Assembly: GCF_001580015.1 (NCBI RefSeq)
Contig: NZ_LSZQ01000041.1
Location: 62,001 to 126,000, forward strand
Length of the DNA stretch: 64,000 nucleotides
DNA from: Cephaloticoccus primus
GTDB lineage: Bacteria > Verrucomicrobiota > Verrucomicrobiia > Opitutales > Opitutaceae
Direction of reading: 5' to 3'
The position numbers were made by a program, and so were the translations under genes. The notes under the pieces are model-generated. The model was not told the DNA's origin and did no database searches. It worked only from the letters and a program-made list of their open reading frames with translations. How positions within the stretch are numbered: position 1 is the stretch's first letter; the number at the start of each line of letters is the position of its first letter. Positions 1 to 8,867 of the stretch are shown piece by piece.

Positions 1-869
1 GCGGCGGCGCGGATGGCTTGGGCAGTGCCGCGCTCACCTGCGCCTGCGACGAGGAAAACCTGGGCGTCGAGCTCGTCCTGGAGTCGGTCGCAGACAGCGG
101 CGAAGCGCTCGGCGGGCCAGACCCGGTATCGGCTGCGGCTGCCCGGATGGACGAGGATGCGGGGCCGCTGCACTGCCGTGTGAAAGGCGCGGCCTGTGTC
201 TGTGGGGCCGCCTGGTGAGGCTGGCGTTGTTGCGCTGTGCGGCGCCGCGAATCTCTGCGTGTGGGCGAGATCGGCGGGGCGAGGGGGCAGGGAGACTTCG
301 CGCGTGCGGATGGAGACGCCGCTGGCTGCGATTAACTGGAGGTACGTTTCGGTGATGTGTTGGGAGCAGAAGTCGCGCTCGCGAAGCTTGACACTCCCTG
401 TGTAGGCCCAGCGATGGCGGAAGGTCTGCCCCTCGCGTTCGTAAGTCAGGCGGATGGGCGCAGCGGTGAGGCGGGTGACGAGTGCAGTCCTATCCGAGTT
501 GTCGAAGTCGAAGACGTGGGTGAAGCGGGTGCAGCGCAGCTCGCGTATGAAGCGGGGCCACTGCGTGAGCTTGGCGGGGAAACTGCGCACGCGATCCACT
601 TCCGGGTGGAGCGCGGCGACGGGCGCGTAGGCTCGATCGGCGAGCAGGGCGATTTGCGCGGTGGGCCAGTGGAGCCGCAGGTTTTTTAAAACCGAGCCGA
701 GCAGCACGATGTCGCCCAGGTAGCGGCGGCGGATGAGGAGCAGGCGTGGGCGATCAGGGGGCGTCTCCTGTGCGCGGGCTGGGGTGGTGTCCGCGCTGGA
801 TGGTGGTGGTGGCGAGTGGGGCGAGCTCGTGTGTTGTTGGTGTGGTGGCGGCGGCTCGGTCTGGGTCAT
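1..869 (-). CDS. Glycosyltransferase family 9 (heptosyltransferase-like), 3' end missing
   Basis: Reading the minus strand from the ATG at 869 gives an open frame that runs off the window start (about 289 codons seen). After a Pro/Ser/His-rich leader of about 40 residues comes LLLIRRRYLGDIVLLGSV (residues 43-60), the N-terminal Rossmann start of ADP-heptose:LPS heptosyltransferases, and near residue 240 HPGSRSRYRVWPAERF, the nucleotide-sugar binding block of the same family. The family transfers a heptose or related sugar to the lipopolysaccharide core on the cytoplasmic face of the inner membrane. The start lies 6 bases after the stop of the MsbA-like exporter gene, so the two are surely co-transcribed, which fits lipid/LPS assembly. 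The exact sugar cannot be told. The C-terminus lies outside the window. Confidence 0.85.
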   Translation of the reverse strand, partial: MTQTEPPPPHQQHTSSPHSPPPPSSADTTPARAQETPPDRPRLLLIRRRYLGDIVLLGSVLKNLRLHWPTAQIALLADRAYAPVAALHPEVDRVRSFPAKLTQWPRFIRELRCTRFTHVFDFDNSDRTALVTRLTAAPIRLTYEREGQTFRHRWAYTGSVKLRERDFCSQHITETYLQLIAASGVSIRTREVSLPPRPADLAHTQRFAAPHSATTPASPGGPTDTGRAFHTAVQRPRILVHPGSRSRYRVWPAERFAAVCDRLQDELDAQVFLVAGAGERGTAQAIRAA

Positions 870-875
870 GTATCG

Positions 876-2663
876 CTAGGCGGTGATGGTGCCGCGGTTA
901 TCGGCGGCGGCGTGAGGGCTGGTGGTTTGTTGATCGTAGAGGCTGCGGTAAAGTGGGGTGTTTGCGTAGAGCTCGGCGTGGGGGCCGCTGGCGACGAGCC
1001 GGCCCTGGTCGAGGACGAGAATCATGGAGGCGTCGCGGATGGTGCTGAAGCGGTGGGCGATGATCAGTACGGTCTTGCCGACGACGAGGCGTTGGAGCGC
1101 GTCCTGGATCATTTGTTCGCTCTGCGCGTCGAGGGCGGAGGTCGCCTCATCAAGGATGAGGATCGGCGCATTTCGCAAGAAGGCGCGGGCGATGGCGATG
1201 CGCTGTTTTTGCCCACCGGAGACGAGGGCGCCGTGCTCGCCGACGTTGGTATCGTAGCCCTTGGGCAGGTTGCGGATAAACTCATCGGCGTGTGCGGCGG
1301 TGGCGGCGGCGATGACTTCTTCGCGGGTGGCGTCGGGGCGGCCGAGGAGCAGGTTGTTGTAGATCGTGTCGTTAAACAGGACGGGCTCTTGCGAGACGAT
1401 GGCGATGTGGCGGCGCAGCTCGGCGAGCCGCAGTTGGCGGATGTCGGTGCCGTCGATGGTGATCGCGCCCGAGTCGATGTCGTGGAGCCGCAGGATGAGG
1501 TTGACGAAGGTCGTCTTGCCGCCGCCGCTGGGGCCGACGAGCGCGCAGGTCGTGCCTGCCGGGATTTTTATGTCGATGCGGTCAAGGACGGGCCGCGGCG
1601 CATCGGGCGCGTAAGAGAAACTGACGTGCTCGAATGCGATTTCTCCGCGCGGCGTTGCGGCGAGCGTGCGGGGATTTTCGGGATCGGTGATCCGCAGCGG
1701 TTCGCGCAGGATGGGCTCCAGCCGGTCGAGCGCGGCGGCTCCGCGTTTGAGCTCGGAGTTGAGCGCGCCGAGTTTTTTAACCGGTTCGTAACAGAGGTAC
1801 AGGGCGGTGAGTACGCCCATGAGGCTGCTGAAGCTGATGCCCGTGCGGTAGGCAAAAACGAGCGTGAGCGCGATGCCGAGCGCGGAGAGCACTTCTATCG
1901 TGGGGTTCAGCGCGAGCGCGTATTTTACGATCTTCATCTGCGCGGTGAGCAGCGCGCGGGAGGCTTTTGCGAAGCGCGTGGTCGCCAGTGCTTCGAGGCC
2001 GAAGGCGCGGACCTCGCGCGCGGCGCCGAGGTTTTCGGTGAGCAGCGAAGAGATGGAGCCGATTTGCGACTGGGCTTGCTGGGCGCGCTTCAGGACTTTG
2101 CGGCCCACGTAGCGCACGGGGAAAACGCACAGCGGCACGATGGCCATGCAGACGAGTGCAAGCGCGATGCCCTCGGTCGTGAGCGCGGCCCAGATGACGT
2201 AGCTCAGCGCGCCGACCAGCGAGAGGGGGTGCTTCACGCCCTCGCTGGCGAGCGCCGTGATCGTGTACTGGAGCTGATTCGCATCCGAGATCGCGCGCGA
2301 GCTGAGGTCGCCCTTTTGATAACGCTGCAAGTAGGCGAGCGGGAGGTGCTGGAGTTTTGAGAAATAATCGACGCGCAGCGCCTCCAGCACGCGCGTGCCG
2401 ATGCCCTGAAACAGGTAGGCGCTGAGGTAGCCTGCTGCCCCGCGCACGAGAAAGAGCGCCGGAATCAACAGCGCCAGCCGCGCGACTTCGCCCAGTGCCA
2501 TCGTGCGTTCTTCGCTGTCGAAGATGGGGCCAAAAACAGTGGGCAACAAGTAGGGCAGCCCGAAGCCATTGGCCGCCGAGTACAGACACAGCGCGACGAG
2601 CGCGAGAGCGAGCTTGGCGCGCAGCGGGCGCAGGTAGCGAAAGTAGGGGCGGAAGCGGCGCAT
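876..2663 (-). CDS. msbA: ABC exporter, fused membrane and ATPase domains (MsbA-like)
   Basis: 595 residues, the usual size of a half-transporter. The N-terminal 310 residues hold about six hydrophobic helices of an exporter-type ABC membrane domain; the C-terminal part is the ATPase with Walker A GPSGGGKTT, signature VSGGQKQRIAIARA, Walker B ILILDEATSALD and switch histidine in IIAHRFSTI. Such homodimers flip lipids or export drugs; MsbA flips lipid A-core. The next gene, 6 bases on, is a heptosyltransferase-like enzyme, which favours the lipid A role. About 50 bases separate it from the upstream oppC gene, so it may be transcribed together with the peptide permease. A multidrug exporter of the same fold is the main alternative; the symbol is a context-based guess. 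Confidence 0.8.
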   Translation of the reverse strand: MRRFRPYFRYLRPLRAKLALALVALCLYSAANGFGLPYLLPTVFGPIFDSEERTMALGEVARLALLIPALFLVRGAAGYLSAYLFQGIGTRVLEALRVDYFSKLQHLPLAYLQRYQKGDLSSRAISDANQLQYTITALASEGVKHPLSLVGALSYVIWAALTTEGIALALVCMAIVPLCVFPVRYVGRKVLKRAQQAQSQIGSISSLLTENLGAAREVRAFGLEALATTRFAKASRALLTAQMKIVKYALALNPTIEVLSALGIALTLVFAYRTGISFSSLMGVLTALYLCYEPVKKLGALNSELKRGAAALDRLEPILREPLRITDPENPRTLAATPRGEIAFEHVSFSYAPDAPRPVLDRIDIKIPAGTTCALVGPSGGGKTTFVNLILRLHDIDSGAITIDGTDIRQLRLAELRRHIAIVSQEPVLFNDTIYNNLLLGRPDATREEVIAAATAAHADEFIRNLPKGYDTNVGEHGALVSGGQKQRIAIARAFLRNAPILILDEATSALDAQSEQMIQDALQRLVVGKTVLIIAHRFSTIRDASMILVLDQGRLVASGPHAELYANTPLYRSLYDQQTTSPHAAADNRGTITA

Positions 2664-2713
2664 CGTCGGGGGGGGAGGAGGGGAGCGAAAAGGTTTTGGT
2701 GCGGTGCCAGCGG

Positions 2714-3661
2714 CTAGTCTTTTGCGCTGCGGCTATCGAGTGCGTCGCGCAGGCCGTCGCCCAGAAAGTTGAGAGAGAACAAGGTCACGGAAAACAGCGC
2801 TCCCGGGAAGAAGAGCAGCCACCAGAACTCCTCCATTTTTTCGGCGCCATCTTTGATGAGGACGCCCCATGAGCTGAGCGGCGGCTGCACGCCGAGCCCC
2901 AGAAAGCTGAGGAAGGCTTCGAGCAGCATCACCGCCGGAATCGTGAGCGTAGTGTAAACGATGATGGGCCCCAGCGCGTTGGGGATCATGTGACGAAAGA
3001 TGATCCGCCGCTTGCTCAGCCCGAGCGCGTGGGCCGCCTCGATAAACTCCATTTTCTTGAGCGAGAGGATCTGGTCGCGCACGATCCGCGCCATCGTGAG
3101 CCACTCCACTGCGCCGATGGCGACGAAGAGCAGCACGATGTTTCGGCCAAAGAAGACCATCAGCAGGATAACAAAAATCGTAAACGGCAGCGCGTACATG
3201 ATGTCTACGACGCGCATCATCAGCGCATCGAGCTTGCCGCCGAAGAAGCCCGCGACTGCGCCGTAAACGACGCCGATCGTCAGCGCGACCAGCGTTGCGC
3301 ACAGCCCGACGCCGAGGCTGATCCGCCCGCCCACGAGCAGGCGTACCAGCAGGTCGCGCCCGAGCGTATCGGTGCCCAGCCAATGTGCGGCACTCGGCGC
3401 GCTGGCGCCCAGGTCGAGATCTTGGGCCTCGTAAGTGTAGGCGCTGAACAGCGGGCCGAAGAGGCAGGCCAGCGTGAGCAGCAGCAGTGCGCCACCGCCG
3501 AAAACAGCCAGCTTGTTTTTCGCGAGTCGCCGCCATGCGTCGCGCCAGAGCGAGTGGGCTGCGGCCTCATTATGTGGGAGCTCGCCCGTGGGCTGCGGGG
3601 CCCGCGCAGCGCTCCCGGCTGTGGGCGCGGACTGTGGTGTCGTTGCGTTGGTCGGCTTCAC
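2714..3661 (-). CDS. oppC: Oligopeptide/dipeptide ABC transporter permease (OppC/DppC)
   Basis: 315 residues. A Pro/Ala-rich cytoplasmic leader of about 40 residues is followed by one hydrophobic helix (AVFGGGALLLLTLACLFGPL), an extracytoplasmic loop with the family's typical WLGTDTLGRDLLVRLLVGGR, and five more helices. The EAA loop that docks the ATPase reads EAAHALGLSKRRIIFRHMIP. This is the second half of the inner-membrane channel of a peptide importer. Its start overlaps the stop of the OppB gene by 4 bases, so the two are translationally coupled. No OppD/OppF ATPase gene is seen in the window, so the ATPases must come from elsewhere. Confidence 0.9.
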   Translation of the reverse strand: MKPTNATTPQSAPTAGSAARAPQPTGELPHNEAAAHSLWRDAWRRLAKNKLAVFGGGALLLLTLACLFGPLFSAYTYEAQDLDLGASAPSAAHWLGTDTLGRDLLVRLLVGGRISLGVGLCATLVALTIGVVYGAVAGFFGGKLDALMMRVVDIMYALPFTIFVILLMVFFGRNIVLLFVAIGAVEWLTMARIVRDQILSLKKMEFIEAAHALGLSKRRIIFRHMIPNALGPIIVYTTLTIPAVMLLEAFLSFLGLGVQPPLSSWGVLIKDGAEKMEEFWWLLFFPGALFSVTLFSLNFLGDGLRDALDSRSAKD

Positions 3662-4578
3662 TCGAATTTGCGGCGTGGGTTGAGCCAGACTTGGGCGAGA
3701 TCGACCGCGAGGTTTAGCGTGACGATCAGCGTCGCGTAGAGGATCACTGTCCCGAGCACGAGGGTGTAGTCGCGGTTAAACGCGCTCTGCACAAACTCGC
3801 GTCCGAGGCCCGGGATCTGGAAAATCGTCTCGATCACAAAAGAGCCCGTGAGGATGCCCGCGATGGCGGGCCCGAGGAAGGAGACCACCGGCAGCAGCCC
3901 GCCGCGCAGCGCGTGCACCCGGAGAATGCGCGCTGCCGAGGCGCCCTTGGCCTGCGCAGTGCGGATGTAGTCCTGACCTAAAACTTCGAGCATGCCGCCG
4001 CGTGTGAGCCGTGCGATGTAGGCCGCATAGACGAGCCCCAGCGTAAGCGCGGGCAGCACGCGATCCGTCGGCCCGTACCAGCCCGAGGCGTTTACCCAGC
4101 CGAGCTTGATTGCAAAGAAGAGCACAAACAGCGGCCCGAGCACAAAGGTCGGCACGCAGATGCCGATCATGGCGACCGAGCTGCACAGGTAGTCGGCGAA
4201 GCGATTGCGCCGCACGGCCGCCACCACGCCCAGCGGCAGCCCGAGCGCGAGTGCGATACCCAGCGAGAGCCCGCCGAGCTCCAGCGAGACGGGGAGCTTG
4301 TCCGCGATGATCTCGTTTACGCTGCGGCTCGCGTACTTGAAAGAGGGGCCCAGGTCGCCGTGCAGGACGAGCTTGCCCATGTAGTCGAGGTACTGTCGCC
4401 ACAGCGGTTGATCGAGGCCGTAGTGCGCTTCGAGGTTGCGGAGGACTTCCGGCGTCACCGCCTTTTCTGCGGTGAAGGGCCCACCGGGCACGAAGCGGAT
4501 CATGAAGAACGTCGCCGTGATGATCACCCAAAGGACGACGACGATTTGCAGCGCGCGGCTGAGGATGAAGCGGGTCAT
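3658..4578 (-). CDS. oppB: Oligopeptide/dipeptide ABC transporter permease (OppB/DppB)
   Basis: 306 residues with the typical OppB start: a first helix (LQIVVVLWVIITATFFMIRF) followed by VPGGPF, then five further helices. The ATPase-docking loop reads RTAQAKGASAARILRVHAL, and the late segment IPGLGREFVQSAFNRDY is a family hallmark. It pairs with OppC to form the inner-membrane pore for peptides delivered by the OppA lipoprotein encoded upstream. The stop overlaps the oppC start by 4 bases. A gap of about 210 bases with a possible terminator hairpin separates it from oppA. Confidence 0.92.
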   Translation of the reverse strand: MTRFILSRALQIVVVLWVIITATFFMIRFVPGGPFTAEKAVTPEVLRNLEAHYGLDQPLWRQYLDYMGKLVLHGDLGPSFKYASRSVNEIIADKLPVSLELGGLSLGIALALGLPLGVVAAVRRNRFADYLCSSVAMIGICVPTFVLGPLFVLFFAIKLGWVNASGWYGPTDRVLPALTLGLVYAAYIARLTRGGMLEVLGQDYIRTAQAKGASAARILRVHALRGGLLPVVSFLGPAIAGILTGSFVIETIFQIPGLGREFVQSAFNRDYTLVLGTVILYATLIVTLNLAVDLAQVWLNPRRKFE

Positions 4579-4608
4579 CGGCGGGTTATGCTGTTTTCTC
4601 GTAAACCG

Positions 4609-4640
4609 AAAAAATCGCCCCCGCGGGCAGGCCCGATTTT
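4609..4640 (-). terminator. Possible intrinsic terminator or attenuator between oppA and oppB
   Basis: On the minus strand AAAATCG (4640-4634) can pair with CGATTTT (4617-4611), with further G/C pairing inside, and the 3' arm runs into a T tract (complement of the A run 4609-4614). It lies about 150 bases past the oppA stop and about 30 bases before the oppB start. Such a hairpin between a binding-protein gene and its permease genes would lower permease expression relative to the abundant binding protein. This is sequence reading only. Confidence 0.4.
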
Positions 4641-4790
4641 CTCGACGTTTCGCACGCCGTGCATTGCCCGCGCCCGTGCGCCTTGTCGCCCCGGGCGATT
4701 AGCGCGGTATGGCGGGCGGGCGGAGTGGGGCGAACGAACGGCAGTTGGGCTTCCCATGCGGGCGATTGGTTTGGGTTTACGAGTCGCGGC

Positions 4791-6461
4791 TCACTGAGCG
4801 TTTTCGATGGAGATGTATTTGTACGGATGGATGTCGATGAGGGTGGGGTAGTAGCCTTTTACGCGCGGGCTTAGGAGCACCTTTTTCACGTAATAATGGA
4901 CGGGGATGATTGGCAGCTCGTCGATCAGGATGGCGTCCATTTGCTGGTAGTAGCGGTAGCGCTCTTCATCGTTTTGGGCGGCGAGTGCGGCGTGCAGGAG
5001 CCGGTCGTATTCGGGCGAGCCCCAGCCTGTGTTATTGTTGCCGTTACCGGTTTCCCAGATCTCTAGGAAGACATGCGGGTCGATGTAGTCGGCGACCCAG
5101 CCACCGCGCAGCAGCGTGTAGTCGCCCGTACTCTGGCGGTCGAGGTAGACCTTCCACTCCTGGTTCACGAGCTCGACCTCCACGCCGAGCTGGGTCTTCC
5201 ACATCTGCTGGACGGCCTCGGCGATGGCGCGGTGGTTTTCCGAGGTGTTGTAGAGAAGCTCGATTTTCGGGAGGCCGCGGCCTTCCGGGTAGCCGGCTTC
5301 GGCGAGGAGCGCGCGTGCTTCTTCGAGGCTGCCGCTGAGTTGCGCCTCGGGGAAGTAGCCCGCAGTGCCCGGGTAGCTGACGGCGTAGGCAGGCTGCTCG
5401 CCGCCGCGCGTGACGTTGCGCACGAGGCTTTCGCGGTCGATCGCCAGCGCGAGGGCGCGGCGGATGCGCTTGTCGTTGAGGGGCGGGCGGGTGACGTTGA
5501 CGCGGTAAAAGTAGAGCGCGAGCAGCGGGTCGCGCCGGAGTAGCTCGGGGTGGTCGCGCGCGTAGCTGGGGATTTTCGAGTTGGGGAGCCCGTCGGTGAG
5601 GTCGAGCTTGCCGGTGCGAAACAGCCGCTCGTCGGCGGCGATATCGTCAGTCGCGTAAAAGTGGATCTCGTCGAGTTTTACAGTTTTGGCGTCCCAGTAG
5701 TGCGGGTTGCGCTCGACGACGATCCGCTGGTTGGGCGACCACTCTTTGAGGCGAAACGGGCCGTTGCCGACGAAGTGGCCGACGCGCGTCCACGGCGTGC
5801 GCTTCTCCTCCACCGGGCCGTATTGGGCGATGACCTTTACCGGCACCGGCCACCAGGAAGAGTGGCCGGCGATGATTTTGGGCAGGTACGGTGTGGGATT
5901 TTTCAGCCGCACGACGAAGGTGCGCTCGTCGGGCGCGGCGAAGCCCACCTGGGCGAAGTCGCTGAGGCGGCCCTCGTAGTAATCCTTGGCGCCGGCGACA
6001 AAGTTGTAGACGAGGTACGCGTAGTTGGCGGCGAGCTTGGGCGAGAGGAGCCGGCGAAAGGAATCGACGATCTCGCTGGCGAGCAGCGGCGATCCGTCGC
6101 TCCACTTGAGCCCTTCGCGCAAATGAAACGTGTACGTGAGCCCGTCGGCGGAGACGTCCCAGCGCTCGGCCATGCCCGGGACGGGTTCGAGGCTGCGCGG
6201 GTCTTGGCCGAGCAGGCCTTCGGAGAGTGCCATGATGATCTTGTGCTCGGGAAAGCCGGTGACCGTTTGCCCGTCGATGTCCTGCGGCTCAGTGCCATTT
6301 CCCACGCGGAAAACCATCTTGGGCGCGCCGTCGGGGCGGAGTGCGTCGCGCTCCTGCGCGCCGCGTTTTTCGCCACCGCCGCAACCTCCAAGGGTAAACG
6401 CCAGCGCAGAGAGCGCAGCACACAAGAGTGAGGACCGAAACTGCCGGAAATAACGCGTCAT
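4791..6461 (-). CDS. oppA: Peptide ABC transporter substrate-binding lipoprotein (OppA/DppA)
   Basis: 556 residues, usual for family 5 solute-binding proteins. The N-terminus is a lipoprotein signal: basic MTRYFRQFR, a hydrophobic stretch and the lipobox LGGC, so the mature protein should be lipid-anchored at Cys27. The body has the family features: a GTEPQDID start of the mature fold, AERWDVSADGLTYTFHLREG with KWSDGSP, and a C-terminal region rich in Tyr and Trp. It collects oligopeptides in the periplasm for the OppBC pore encoded just downstream on the same strand. The family also binds nickel, haem or murein peptides, so the ligand is not certain. Confidence 0.92.
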   Translation of the reverse strand: MTRYFRQFRSSLLCAALSALAFTLGGCGGGEKRGAQERDALRPDGAPKMVFRVGNGTEPQDIDGQTVTGFPEHKIIMALSEGLLGQDPRSLEPVPGMAERWDVSADGLTYTFHLREGLKWSDGSPLLASEIVDSFRRLLSPKLAANYAYLVYNFVAGAKDYYEGRLSDFAQVGFAAPDERTFVVRLKNPTPYLPKIIAGHSSWWPVPVKVIAQYGPVEEKRTPWTRVGHFVGNGPFRLKEWSPNQRIVVERNPHYWDAKTVKLDEIHFYATDDIAADERLFRTGKLDLTDGLPNSKIPSYARDHPELLRRDPLLALYFYRVNVTRPPLNDKRIRRALALAIDRESLVRNVTRGGEQPAYAVSYPGTAGYFPEAQLSGSLEEARALLAEAGYPEGRGLPKIELLYNTSENHRAIAEAVQQMWKTQLGVEVELVNQEWKVYLDRQSTGDYTLLRGGWVADYIDPHVFLEIWETGNGNNNTGWGSPEYDRLLHAALAAQNDEERYRYYQQMDAILIDELPIIPVHYYVKKVLLSPRVKGYYPTLIDIHPYKYISIENAQ

Positions 6462-6803
6462 GAAGGCTGCAGACTGTGAAGCACCGCCATTCGCTCCGGC
6501 AAGGCACCTTCGGGGTGTTTTTGTCGGTATAGATTCGTACCGTGACTGGGCCCTCCCGTGTTAGCGGGAAAGCGCTTGCCGCGTGGGGCCTCCTGTCGCC
6601 GCTGACCCGCCACTTCGAATTAGCGTGGCCAGGAACGGCAGAAAGGTGAGGGAGGCCCTCTCTCCACGGTCGCACCAGTTCAAACTGTGGGGTGGTGGCA
6701 GTGTGGCGCTGACGTTGCGCTTAGGCCGCGCGCGATCCGGTGCGCAGCCCATCGACGTGTACGCCGCAATTCCTAATAAAGCGGCCTGCAAAGGAGCCTG
6801 CGA
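6462..6803. other. Intergenic region upstream of oppA
   Basis: 342 bases between the oppA start and the stop of the PIN-domain gene. It should hold the oppA promoter (minus strand). Several short open frames of 60-130 codons cross it, but none has a recognisable product or a convincing start, and I take them as chance frames in G+C-rich DNA. A weak CACC-TTCGG-GGTG type hairpin followed by T residues lies near 6500-6522. Confidence 0.5.
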
Positions 6804-7211
6804 CTAAAATGCTCTGCGAGCTTGGCGCGGATCGTCGAAGCCGACTCGGGTCAGGCCGCTGATCCGATCAAAGCCCTTGTCGTTGCTCAGGACAGGCATT
6901 CTGAGCTCAAACGCGCAAGCGGCCACCCAGATGTCGTTTTGTTCAATGCCGTAGCCCGACACCCTCAGTTGGTGGCAAATTTGGCTATAGTACTTGCCCG
7001 TCTCCCGTGTGATCGGGTGGATGCGACAGTCGGGCAGGATGTCTTTAAGCCACTGTTCGAGTTTGGCCCTCTTCTTGGAGTGCTTAAGCCCACATTCATA
7101 TTCACCAAGCACCACAACAGGCAGGACGACTTCCGCGGCATCAGCAGTGATAGCCTCCACGCTTGGGAATTTATCCCCCCAGCCAGAAAGCGCGTTGGTG
7201 TCGTAGATCAT
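6804..7211 (-). CDS. vapC: PIN-domain ribonuclease toxin (VapC-like)
   Basis: 135 residues when started at the ATG at 7211, whose ATG overlaps the antitoxin TGA as ATGA; a longer start at 7232 would add seven residues. PIN hallmarks: MIYDTNAL at the N-terminus (first acidic residue D4), a conserved Glu in VVLGEYECG, and QNDIWVAACA and NDKGFDRI supplying the later acidic residues. PIN toxins cleave RNA, often tRNA, when freed from their antitoxin. The ATGA overlap with the upstream small gene is the normal coupling in toxin-antitoxin operons. Confidence 0.82.
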   Translation of the reverse strand: MIYDTNALSGWGDKFPSVEAITADAAEVVLPVVVLGEYECGLKHSKKRAKLEQWLKDILPDCRIHPITRETGKYYSQICHQLRVSGYGIEQNDIWVAACAFELRMPVLSNDKGFDRISGLTRVGFDDPRQARRAF

Positions 7212-7543
7212 GCCGGGGCTTGGTTTCGCCACTCCAGTGGCACTGAGTAGGTATCGTCCATCAGGTCCGAGATCCAGATGCCCTCCTCGCGAAGGCCGTT
7301 AAGTGTCTCGGATGCGGCCTTTCTTCGGGCGACGACCTCGGGCGGTGGTGGCGGGCCCAGCGTGCGCGGGTCGAAGGGGCCCATATCTACGCCGTTCACG
7401 TAGTAGCGCAGCCCGTTCGGCTTGCGCCGGGCCTTTTCCTCAATCGCCTGGGTGAGGAACTCGGGGAGGTCGAGCTCGTACTTGGCCGCCCCCTCTTTGG
7501 CGAGGGCGGCGACCTCTTCGGGAATCTCAATTGTCGTAGTCAT
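7208..7543 (-). CDS. Putative antitoxin of the PIN toxin pair
   Basis: 111 residues starting MTTTIEIPEEVAALAKEG. The N-terminal strand plus helix pattern (TTTIEIPEEV, then ...LDLPEFLTQAIEEKAR) resembles a ribbon-helix-helix type DNA-binding domain; the C-terminal half, Pro-rich and then acidic (ISDLMDDTYSVPLEW), would suit wrapping around a toxin. It directly precedes and overlaps the PIN gene by 4 bases. The assignment rests mainly on position and size. It would be expected to repress its own promoter in the 7544-7600 region. Confidence 0.6.
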   Translation of the reverse strand: MTTTIEIPEEVAALAKEGAAKYELDLPEFLTQAIEEKARRKPNGLRYYVNGVDMGPFDPRTLGPPPPPEVVARRKAASETLNGLREEGIWISDLMDDTYSVPLEWRNQAPA

Positions 7544-7629
7544 GGGCGTGCGTGGGACTGGCGGGTTGCGGTCTTTGAGATGGATGCTACTGCAACTTGG
7601 GGAGCGGTCAAGCAGTGGAGGGGCTCTCT

Positions 7630-8710
7630 TCAGGTGTTTGCGCGTGGCGGCGCGTTGTGCCTCGGTTTGAGGAAAACGCCTTGTTTTCTTCTACATACAG
7701 AAACGCCTAACCCCAACACCCCAAAAATCGCTCCACAAGTCGAAGGCTCAGGTGTCGAAGAAATCGACCAATAATCTTTGTTATAGTTCACTAGATGGAT
7801 AGCGTTTCGGTCGTAACCTTCAAATTCCATTTTCTTGAGCGCATCATTGAGATGCGCACTATCTTTGCGAACGAGAAGGAAATCACGCCCTTCCTTCCAA
7901 TAGCGTACTGCAAGGGTTCCGCCGTCTGAAATGATGAGGTCATCTAGATATAGGAACCTTTGGGCATCTCCTCGGAGACTGGGTCTGCCAAAATTGACTA
8001 TACCATATTTCTCTACTCTTATTTGATGAATAGTGTTGGTGATTGATCTGTTATTGTATTCAATAAATCCTATGGATCCGCGTTTGAGAGTGACCATTGA
8101 TATAGTGGAGAATTGATTATCCTCATCTAATCGAATAGATCCACTGTCTTCTGCGATAATATTTCCTTAGATGGCTATTTTGCCCCTATTTTTCCCTAGG
8201 CCAATGTGGTTGTTGGCTCCTGATACTATAGCATCTCCTGTATATGTATTAGACTCGTTCCCTCTTATCACGAGTACGGCAGCACCTGTGTGTTTTCCTG
8301 ATACGTGTAATCCAATGCGTTTTGTAGAGTCTGCGATAATAGAATCAATTGTAATTCCTCCGCATTCACCTATTCCCGAGAAAAATCGAAGGCCTATGAA
8401 GTCTACACTTGATGTTATTTTGCCTTTCCCGGTTATTTTTCCTGAAGTAGATGGCTCGATATCAATCCCTCCAGAGTCGATTACCATTGTGTGACCGTTG
8501 AGATTGGTAGTAGATTCTTTAATTATTTTTAGTGAGCCCTTGAAATCACTATCCAGTATCCAGTCTTGTGAGACTTTAGTTCTATCTCCGGCGGGTCTAT
8601 AGCTCTCTATATTATTAAGTACTTCTACAGGGGGGGGGGATGTACGCAGGTGACAGAACTATACTGCACAGGTAGGCCGTGAATGGTGCCAGGACTTTAT
8701 TAAGTTTCAT
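7630..8710 (-). pseudogene. PEP-CTERM / autotransporter-repeat surface protein, disrupted
   Basis: From the ATG at 8710 the frame encodes a signal peptide (MKLNKVLAPFTAYLCSIVLS) and then meets a run of ten C (8630-8639 on the plus strand as G). The downstream coding frame fits only if the run had nine. After it come PVEVLNNIESYR and a beta-rich body with GNESNTYTGDAIVSG, an autotransporter-associated strand repeat. A TAA at 8167-8169 breaks the frame again; it resumes in phase to the end. The tail TPEPSTCGAIFGVLGLGVSVCRRK is a PEP-CTERM sorting signal. About 359 residues if repaired. The gene is clearly more A+T-rich than its neighbours. It is paralogous to the intact gene at 46320-47282, sharing RFLYLDDL, LLVRKDS, DALKK and NKDYW. 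Confidence 0.8.
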
Positions 8711-8867
8711 AGGAGCGATAGGTTCCCTATGTCGTTCGTCCCGGATGGAACGAAATCGGATACGCTAAACTTGGCTACTCATGCTGGATTTTAATTACGC
8801 CAAGCTAGTTTGCGGGGACGGGTTGCGAGCGAGCAGCCAGATAGGTAACCCGGTTAGTGACCATTCT

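Noticed and set aside
816-2360. 514-codon plus-strand open frame
   Set aside because: It lies opposite the MsbA-like exporter, whose motifs are complete; a composition effect of G+C-rich codons.
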